Shown in pieces: positions 56,471 to 64,000 of a stretch of 64,000 bases of DNA. Each line of letters opens with the position of its first letter. Position 1 is the first letter of the stretch. Location of the stretch: NCBI RefSeq assembly GCF_000151665.1, contig NW_013171826.1:64501-128500 (forward strand). The letters are read 5' to 3'. A program made the translations under genes and the position numbers. This DNA is from Blastocystis hominis. Taxonomy: Eukaryota > Sar > Bigyra > Opalinata > Blastocystidae. Under the pieces are notes generated by a model, which was given only the letters and a program-made list of their open reading frames with translations, had not been told where the DNA came from and did not search any database.

Positions 56471-58331
56471 TTATTCCACTATTACATTCTATTCTACTCC
56501 TCTCCACTCACTCACTCATCCAGTATTTATATTAAACAAACCCATCCAATCTATTTTCTTACTCATTATTAATCCATTTCATTATTTGTTGTCAATCATG
56601 TTATTCTAATGTACGAATTACACTGCTTTGATGTTATTTAACATTTTCCTTTGCCTAAAATACAAAGTAAACAATGATATAACTATAATTCCATTTTCGC
56701 TTTTTAGTATTTGAACTTCATAAATGAAGGCAATGAGCTTTAGTCATTATGATGATACTGTGGATTTATTTCATTTTTCTCTTAAAATGTATCTTATCGA
56801 CTGTTGATTTGTAATATCCTCAGCAGTTCATTCTATGATCACGGTCAAACTATCTATGCTTATTTCCTTCATTCCCTGCAACCAAATGATTTATAAAAAT
56901 ACAAAGAGAAAATAGATAAAATTGTCGGATTGTCGAGGAATCAAGCATCGCATTATCACATATTACACTTCTTCTGTTTGAACAATCTAACTTTATTTCT
57001 TAAAACATTATCGTAATCAATCACATTCCTGTACTATTCACACATATATACTTTCTCTTATATTATTAGTCATCTGCGTTCTGTCCCTATTGATTGTAAA
57101 TCATTAAAGCAAGCTATTATTTCAAATTCATTTTGACCATTTCAAAAAGCATCATGCCAATTCAATGAGTTGTACTTGGGTAGTTGCTTTTTGTTGAACA
57201 AGTCACAAACAGAAGGTAGTTAAGTGAAAGAATGCTGAATATGATCATTTGTCTTGTATTCAGCACATCATTTTTTTGAGTTGTTATGGATGATGTTAAG
57301 CGATGTGTTTTTGCTATCAACTTTATGTACATTTGGTTGATAGTACATCACTCTTGAGAAAAATAATTGTATTGTAATAAATGCATTTATGTTCTTCTAT
57401 TGACCTGCTGTATTCCAAGGAATCTACCGAAAAAGTTATTTAGTTAGATATGTTGCAATTGTATAATGTGTCTGAGTACTGATTTTATGCTTTATTTATC
57501 CCTAAAAGCAAAATAACAGATGCTGCCATGTGTTGACCTTTACTGGTGTTATACACTTATCATCGAATCGACAGTTGAAAAAGTGAACATTATTCTAAAT
57601 GATCTATTCAATATTATCTCAGTAGAAATATACACATATTTTGTTTCTAATATCCCACCGTTCAATGATTTGTGATTATTCATGTATCAACGTGCTCAAG
57701 CTGTTCTTGTATTAATAGACGACTAATTACCCTATTGTGTGTCTGTACTATCGATTGATGAGATATGTGCTGGGAAAGGAATACCAAAAAAGCTAATACT
57801 GTATAGATTTGCCATACAATAAGGGTTATATATATATATCAGCCATTGATATACATCTTACAGCCAGTTTATCATCCTCTGTATTGTCTTCAGAAACAAC
57901 CAAAATGTTCATCAGTCCCTTCTTCATAAGTAGCTCATCATTCTCTTCTATATAGGTCTATGATCTAGCATGTTTTCATTCCTTGCTCACCAAAATAAAC
58001 CATCATGGAACTATACTGTTTTTTTCGATTCACCATTCTAGACTCCTGAAATAATAAATGCCTTTGGAAACATCATGCATAGAACACATACTTCGCCCTT
58101 CCTCTCCACTGCATTCCCAACGCTACCGAGCTTGAATAAAGAAACGAACCTTCATAATCTCTTTCATCATTCACCAAAAACGCGATCTCTAATATCGATA
58201 ATTAATCACTTGGGCTATGAAACGATGGTAACACTGCCGAAATAATTCTCATTGATTATCGAAAAGCAGTACGTCAAAGACAATTCCATTTCCAGCTTCT
58301 TCATTATCCGATTGTGCCTGAATAACAGTCA
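56471..58331. other. Intergenic region, no gene seen
   Basis: About 1.9 kb of AT-rich DNA without open frames of note, RNA genes or repeats beyond short A/T tracts and a (TA)n run near 57829-57838. Confidence 0.55.
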
Positions 58332-59033
58332 ATGCTTACTGGGATGAAGAATTTAATTGTATTCTGTTTGATGGGTTTAATGGCAACCAATGCACTTACT
58401 ATCACATTGAAGAATGGAGTTGAACAGTGTATTTGGGAAGTGGGGAAAGCTGGAGATCAGCTATACGCTTCGTATGAAGTAACCAAGGGAGATGAGAAAA
58501 ATATAATTGTTTCTGTACTTTTCTGAGAGTGTGCTAATGTTGCAGATTACTGATAAAAACAAAGCAAAAGTGTACCAGTCTGAGGGAAAGCCAAGCGATG
58601 ATTTTAGTTACAACTTTGAAGGCGAGAATCGAATAACAATGTGCTTTTCCACTCGCCGTTCGGAGGAAACAAGTATTTCCTTCCGGTATCAAGTAGGAAA
58701 TGAGCTCAAGCCGATCAACAAATCTCCTCGAACTGAATACGTGACTTCCAGTAGTCGTTATCATTCTCTTTACCTTGCAGATGATGTAAATAACCTGGCT
58801 GATAAACTGCAGTATGTCGCCACTGAGATTTACGCTATGCAGGACGAGCAGCGTTACACGCGTGAGAAACAGCATAACTATAAGCAAGGTATGATGAGGT
58901 GCTTTGTGGACGACATTTAGATCTGATAAAGCTGAAGAGAAAGGTGATAATCTCTTCTCTTTTCGAGGCTGTTGTGATGTTGGTGTGTGTGCTACTGCAG
59001 TTCTTCCAATACCGTAGTATGATTCGAGTGTGA
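58332..59033 (+). CDS. p24/TMED (emp24-gp25L) family cargo receptor
   Basis: Three exons: 58332-58514, 58546-58888 and 58921-59033. The introns are 58515-58545 (31 nt) and 58889-58920 (32 nt); both are GT-AG and the joined frame is open. The product has an N-terminal signal peptide (NLIVFCLMGLMATNA), a GOLD domain with its two cysteines (EQCIWEV and ITMCFST), a coiled-coil segment (around 58770-58890) and, encoded by the last exon, one membrane span (SSLFEAVVMLVCVLLQFFQY) with a short cytoplasmic tail. In other eukaryotes p24 proteins cycle between ER and Golgi in COPI/COPII vesicles as cargo adaptors. The tail (RSMIRV) lacks an obvious KKXX signal. Confidence 0.9.
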
Positions 59034-59091
59034 TTGTGAGGATTGTTTGTGACAATAAACTTGTATATGAAAATATCAAAGGAAAGACAGG

Positions 59092-59164
59092 TCTTCCATA
59101 GCTCAGTTGGTTAGAGCGTGCGGCTGTTAACCGCAAGGTCGACGGTTCAAGCCCGTCTGGGAGA
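59092..59164 (+). tRNA. tRNA-Asn (GTT)
   Basis: 73 nt, no intron. The acceptor stem TCTTCCA pairs with TGGGAGA; D-arm TAGCTCAGTTGGTTAGAG; anticodon loop CTGTTAA with anticodon GTT; T-arm GACGGTTCAAGCCCGTC. A T-rich pol III terminator follows (about 59176-59198). It lies between the p24 and Swr1-like genes. Confidence 0.97.
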
Positions 59165-59248
59165 GTTTCTATTTGCTTTTTGCTTTTTTGTTTTTTTGTT
59201 TTATTCACACTTCACTCATATTTCCTCTGTTTACGATTCTTCAATAGA

Positions 59249-62200
59249 ATGGAGGTGGAGGGAGATCCACCAAAGTCTGTCCTATCTCCTACGTTGGAAT
59301 CTTTTGAAGCATTTATCGGCGCTTATGTGAAATACATCCCAGAAAAAATCCAAGTGGAAAAGAGAATCAGAGAAATACAGGAGTATAGCAAAAATAAGCG
59401 CGTGAGAAAGGATATTCCCAAATCACCTGAAAAGGTATTACTTTTCGAAATGAAATAACTCTGCTTAGACACACTGGGATTACATGTTGGCAGAAATGAA
59501 ATGGCTGGCAAACGACTTTCTGGAAGAGCGAAAACGCTTTATAAAGAAGAGGAAAGAAGTGTGCAAAGAAGTACTTGCCGTAGCTAAGCTAAAGAAGGAG
59601 GCAAAGGAGAGAAAGAGACAGGCACGCAAGTGTAAAGGCTATTTGATTTGTAGGAGATGGCAAAAGAACAGAGAGTAGTAGCGAAGCATATCAGTAAGCA
59701 TATCACAATGTATTGGAACAAAATTGACAAGATTGTCGTCTACAAACACAAGGGGTTTGCAATCTGAGCGTTTCTCACATCCAGCCAACTCTACGAACGG
59801 CGCAGCGAGCTGATGGACCGTCATCTGCAGTTTATGCTGAAGCAGACGGAAGATTACACAGAACGCCTTTCCAGTCGCATCATTGATGGTACAGACCCGA
59901 ACTGTATAACCTGTCCGCCCATTTTATTCTAGCCAAATCGAAAATCCGCCCTCCCTACCTGCTGAATCCCAAATACAAGCTTCGTCCCTATCAAGAAAAA
60001 GGTCTGGAATGGCTCGTTTCGCTCTATGAGCAGGGACTAAGCGGGATCTTAGCCGACGAAATGGGACTTGGGAAGACCCTGCAGACCATCTCTCTCTTAG
60101 CCTATCTAGCCGCAGTAAAGGGCATCTGGGGTCCTCATCTGATCGTTGTGCCGACGAGCACTATGTTGAATTGGGAGTGCGAGTTCAAGCGATTCTGTCC
60201 CGCCTTGAAGGTCTTGACGTACTACGGAACCGCCAAAGAGCGCCAAGTAATCGCGAACCGATTGTTCTTTTGTAGGAAAAGCGAAAAGGCTGGTCGCAAG
60301 GCGGCGGGTTTCAGGTGTGCATCACCTCGTATCAGCTCGCTGTGCGCGACGTGTCGGTGTTTCGTCGCAAGAAGTGGGTGTACATGGTGTTGGACGAGGC
60401 GCACAACATCAAGAATTTCCAGTCCGAACGCTGGCAAATCCTCCTTCATTTCAACACAAAGCGGCGGCTTCTGCTCACCGGAACGCCTCTGCAGAACAGT
60501 CTGATGGAGCTGTGGTCGCTGATGCATTTCCTGATGCCCGCGCTCTTCCGAAGCCGCGGGGAATTCGCGTTCTGGTTCAGCAACCCAATGAATCAGATGG
60601 TGGAAGGCGAGCGGAGCGTGAACGCGCGGCTGGTGCACCGTCTGCACGAGGTGTTGCGTCCGTTTATTCTCCGCCGACTGAAGAGCGAAGTGGAGAAGGA
60701 AGTGCGGCGTAGCGCGAGGCTTGAAGTCTAGATGCCCAAGAAATACTTCCACATCGTGACCTGTCCGCTGAGCAAGCGCCAGCGGTTCCTCTACGAGGAC
60801 TACATCGGGCGGCGCAACACGCGCGAGCAGCTGGCTAGCGGGTCGTTTCTCTCGATGATGGGCGTGCTGATGCAGCTCCGAAAGGTCTGCAATCATCCCG
60901 ACCTCTTCGAGACCCGCCCCATCCGCACGCCTTTCATTTGTGAGTGTATTGAGTTCCCAATTCCCCGGCTTGTGGAGCGAATGGCGCGAACCGAGCGCGG
61001 CGTGGTGTTTTCGCACACGCTGAATCGATGTATGTGGGAGCAGGACGCTCTGGAGAGATCCTCGTTGCAACAGAACGCTCTGGAGAGATCCTCGTTGCAG
61101 CAGGACGCGCTGACCGACGCCGCGTTGGACGCTGCGGACTGGCGACGCTCGCTGCGGATATTCCCTTCGTTCTGCCGCCGCGTTGCGCTGGTGAACGATT
61201 TCCGGCTGGTGGATCGCGAGACGGACAGCATGGGCGCTGCGCTGCTTCGCCGATCGCTCCAGCCGAATTCGAATGCGTTCCTCGACGAGATCGTGGAGCT
61301 CCAGGCCACGTTCAATCCCAATTCTGCGCTCATCCAGGAAGTCCACGCCGCCGCTTTTAGCTCCACCTTCTTCCCCGCTCCCTCCAGTCCCCTTTCCCTC
61401 CTCCCTCCATTCTAGAAGCCTGGTCCGCTTCCACAGTTTCCACGTTCCGCGGGATCCAGCAGCAGACCGTCGAGGAGACGCTGATTCGGCAGCGAATCCG
61501 CGCCGTTCGGCTCGCCGAACACAACCAGCGCGCGCTGCAGCGCGTTCCGCTGTGGGGGTCCGATCTTCGCGCGTTGGTTTCCGTCTATCGACGCCCCACC
61601 GCCGACGTGCGGGCGAATTCCCGCGGGTGGGAGGACTTCACGCGCGCGCTGAGCGCCCTGGTTCCCGATTTCCCCGCGGTGTGCGAGAGGGAAAAGGCGA
61701 ACGTGGAGAACTACACGGTTCTGGTGGCGCGAACGCGTCCCATGCATCCAATCCGCTCGACGCTCGGCGATCTGGAGGCGAATTTCCGCGGGTGGGACGC
61801 AGAAAGTCGCGCGGCGGCGGTTTCCTTCCGTCGAGACTACGGCAAACTGTACGGTTCCCGCGGGGATGCGACGTAGACCGGCGATCCACGCGTGGGAAAT
61901 GCTGCACAGCGTACAATTCCCCGAGAAGCGACTGCTGCAGTACGACTGCGGGAAGCTGGAGGTGCTGAGCGCCATGCTTCCGCGTCTGCGGCAGGAAGGC
62001 CATCGCTGCCTGCTGTTTACGCAGATGTCGCGCATGCTGGACATCTTCGAGACGTTTCTGAACATGCACCACTTCACGTACCTGCGGATGGACGGGTCCA
62101 CGCCGCTGCCGCAGCGCCAGAAGATGATGGAGAAGTTCAACAACGACAACCAGGTGTTCGTGTTCATCCTCAGCACGCGCTCGGGCGGGCTGGGAATCAA

Positions 62201-63154
62201 TCTGGTGGGCGCCGACACGGTGATTTTCTACGACTCGGACTGGAACCCGGCGATGGACGCGCAGGCGCAGGACCGCGCGCACCGCATCGGGCAGACGCGC
62301 GACGTGCACATCTACCGCCTGGTGAGCGAGAGCACCGTGGAGGAGAACATCCTCAAGAAGGCCAATCAGAAGCGGCATCTCTCTCAGCTCTCCCTCGAGG
62401 AGGGTCGCTTCACCACGCAGTCCTTCATCCAGGAGATGACCGTCCGCGACATTCTCGGCGCGCAGCCCGCGGAGAACCAGGCAGGTCGGCGAGGGGCGCA
62501 GCGATGAGGAGTAGAGGTCCTGAACGGCGCGTCGTTTCGCGGGCTGTCCGACGCGGAAGTGGCCAAGGCGCTGAGCGCCGTCGAGGATTCCAACGACGCG
62601 CTCGCGGCGCAGCGCGCGACCGCCGAAGCCTCCGCGCTGGAGACCGAGCTGGAGCGGATCGACGAGCCCGAAGGAGGGCAGGGAGCCGGTTCGGGAGCCG
62701 GTCTGGGTCCTGGAGATGCGTCGAACGCGGAGAAACAAGCGGCGGAGTTCGAGAAATCGATCCAGAAGGCGGACCAAGAGGCGAAAACGGAGCTGAAAGC
62801 GTGGGCAGGAAAGAACTCGGAGCATCTGATCGCGCTGGAGAAGGCGCTGCCGGCGATCCAGAGACGGTCGATTCGGTTCAAGGAGGTGTGCGAACCCATC
62901 CCGGAGGTTACGCCGGAGGCGCTGCGAGCCGAGTTGGAGGGATTGGAGGAGGAAGAGAAGGAATGGGAGGAAGAGCAGGTGGAAGCGATGAAGGAAGCGG
63001 AGGAAGAGATCAAACAGAAGGACCAGGATCCGACGCCGCTGGAAGCGACCGGGGTGGGGACGATTGCGGAGATGGCGAAGGTGTATGCGGGTTATCGGAA
63101 GGATATTAAGTTGAAAATCGAGAGAGCGATGCGGACCGGTAAAATTGTAATTTA
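59249..63154 (+). CDS. Swr1/SRCAP-type SNF2 chromatin-remodelling ATPase
   Basis: An intron-rich gene. The N-terminal HSA domain ([21 protein letters not shown]) begins at 59469 after a 34-nt intron (59435-59468). The helicase core follows: motif [12 protein letters not shown] (60057), DEAH (60394), [11 protein letters not shown] (60471), and second-lobe motifs [40 protein letters not shown] and DRAHRIGQ (61930-62290). A long insertion of about 300 residues between the lobes, plus the HSA domain, marks the Swr1/SRCAP/INO80 group; the HSA type favours Swr1/SRCAP, which exchange H2A.Z into nucleosomes. Introns fitted with an open frame are 59755-59784, 59889-59932, 60247-60275, 60702-60731, 61849-61876 and 62485-62514 (28-44 nt). 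Junctions near 59633 and near 61414 are not resolved. A duplicated ALERSSLQQ phrase lies in the insertion. GC content rises sharply from about 60300 on. The start is the first Met of the first exon. Confidence 0.88.
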
Positions 63155-63499
63155 AAAGGGTGTTTGTTATGAGAAAACAGGGTTTTTGTTTGCTGGGATA
63201 TTTTTTACTATTTGTTCAGAGTAATGATATCAACTTGTAACTGGACTGTCGTAGGGAAGATCGCTGTGGATTCAGTGGTGTTCTATAACACGGAGAGGGA
63301 AATTAGGTATGGGTTTCTGTTTTTTCATCATCAGCGGAGATGTAACTAAATATATTGTCGCAAACAAAGGCAAATCACAAGATTCTTTTGAGCTCAAGAG
63401 TTGTGTTGTTGATTCTCTATTATCCTAGTTTCGTTTCTTTCTGCAATTAAAATTAATGACATCAAATGGGTAACTTCGGCGCGCATATGCGAGATTTAC
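63155..63499. other. Short intergenic region
   Basis: AT-rich spacer between the remodeller stop and the next start. No feature seen. Confidence 0.5.
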
Positions 63500-63979
63500 G
63501 TGATGGAGCATGGCAAAACAAATCCTACATATCTTGGAACCAAACGATACTCTGCAGTTGGTGAAACAGTTGAGATTGAAGGAACTCCCATCCAGTTGTA
63601 CGCCGGGGAATACACACTTACTTCAAATGATATCGTGGATTCGATCATCATTCGCTGTCTGTCTATCAAAGAGAGAGTGCGGATTGTCCTGCACTCCATC
63701 ATGTTCACAGGTGAAAGCACAGATCTTTCCGTTCCGCAGCCTTCTAAGGAATCGCGAGAAGAGCCGCCCGTTTCCGAGGCTCCGAAGCAATCGCAGCTCA
63801 CGGGACTGATGGAAACGACTTTCGCCCAGCAGCTTCTCTTCGACAGCAAAATCAAAAGCGTGGAAGAACGACTTGGATTGACGGTGGAGCGGCTCTTCAC
63901 CTCGCTGACCACGAATTTCAAGACGAAAACGGACGAGCTGCAAGAGCGAATCAACGTAGAAGCCGTAAGGAGGGATTGA
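63500..63979 (+). CDS. Unknown protein, probably continues past the window
   Basis: 159 codons ending in TGA at 63977-63979, but GTAAGG at 63965 looks like a 5' splice site in this genome of tiny introns, so the true protein probably continues beyond 64000. The N-terminal 75 residues are beta-rich (ETVEIEGTPIQLYAGEYTL), a Ser/Pro/Glu-rich linker follows, and the last 60 residues look coiled-coil (FAQQLLFDSKIKSVEERLG onward). No family recognised. Confidence 0.5.
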   Translation: MMEHGKTNPTYLGTKRYSAVGETVEIEGTPIQLYAGEYTLTSNDIVDSIIIRCLSIKERVRIVLHSIMFTGESTDLSVPQPSKESREEPPVSEAPKQSQLTGLMETTFAQQLLFDSKIKSVEERLGLTVERLFTSLTTNFKTKTDELQERINVEAVRRD

Positions 63980-64000
63980 ATGATAGACGCTGGAGGATAT

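Noticed and set aside
63510-63809. Overlapping frames in 63510-63943 on both strands
   Set aside because: They overlap the more plausible beta-rich/coiled-coil frame starting at 63500 and show no domain.

Overview
This looks like a nuclear contig from a microbial eukaryote (a protist). Host genes use the standard stop codons and are interrupted by unusually short GT-AG introns of about 28-44 nt. A 5S rRNA gene and a tRNA-Asn gene lie nearby. Introns this small are known from Blastocystis and relatives, some ciliates and nucleomorphs. An opalinate stramenopile is a reasonable guess, but the sequence alone does not fix the organism.

About half the window is made of Polinton/Maverick-type integrated virus-like transposons. 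Copy B2 (31301-54171, 22.87 kb) is complete end to end. It has 429-bp terminal inverted repeats beginning AGTAGTAGGG and a 6-bp target duplication, TATTTA. It encodes a protein-primed DNA polymerase B, an rve integrase, a probable major capsid protein, a packaging ATPase, an adenain-like protease, a fibre-like protein, a Gly-Gly-Ala-repeat basic protein, two KilA-N proteins and a block of large structural genes. Copy B1 (1-6658) is the polymerase end of a sister element. It was inserted into the structural genes of another element, A (6659-10482). A dead, internally deleted remnant C (about 29935-31294) abuts B2, and B2 appears to have landed in the decayed terminus of C. So at least four elements are present, in two nests.

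Host layout: 10483-17445 is AT-rich, simple-repeat DNA without recognisable genes, with an assembly gap at 16454-17389. At 17446-20829 (minus) is a MORN-like/transmembrane/leucine-rich-repeat gene whose 411-nt exons and 37-nt introns are tandemly duplicated. At about 22290-25078 (plus) is a GATOR1 subunit (Iml1/DEPDC5-like) gene. At about 25950-28350 is a GC-rich minus-strand region coding for fibronectin-III-like domains, full of microsatellites and frame changes. To the right of B2 are a 2-Cys peroxiredoxin (55562-56173), 5S rRNA, a p24-family cargo receptor (58332-59033), tRNA-Asn, a Swr1/SRCAP-type chromatin remodeller (59249-63154) and the start of an unknown gene (63500 onward).

The most interesting signals are in the Polintons. 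(i) Back-to-back GC-rich palindromes joined at CCCCGGGG are present in one copy and absent at the same site of a sister copy, inside coding sequence and in the inverted repeats; they behave like mobile double-hairpin elements. (ii) Most genes start inside a TAAATG box, while the KilA-N genes and a few others share a different AAATAGAAATG-type context, suggesting two expression classes. (iii) Structural genes are linked by conserved ATGA stop-start overlaps. (iv) A hypervariable block sits inside an otherwise near-identical large structural protein. (v) Nearly the same structural genes adjoin different element termini.
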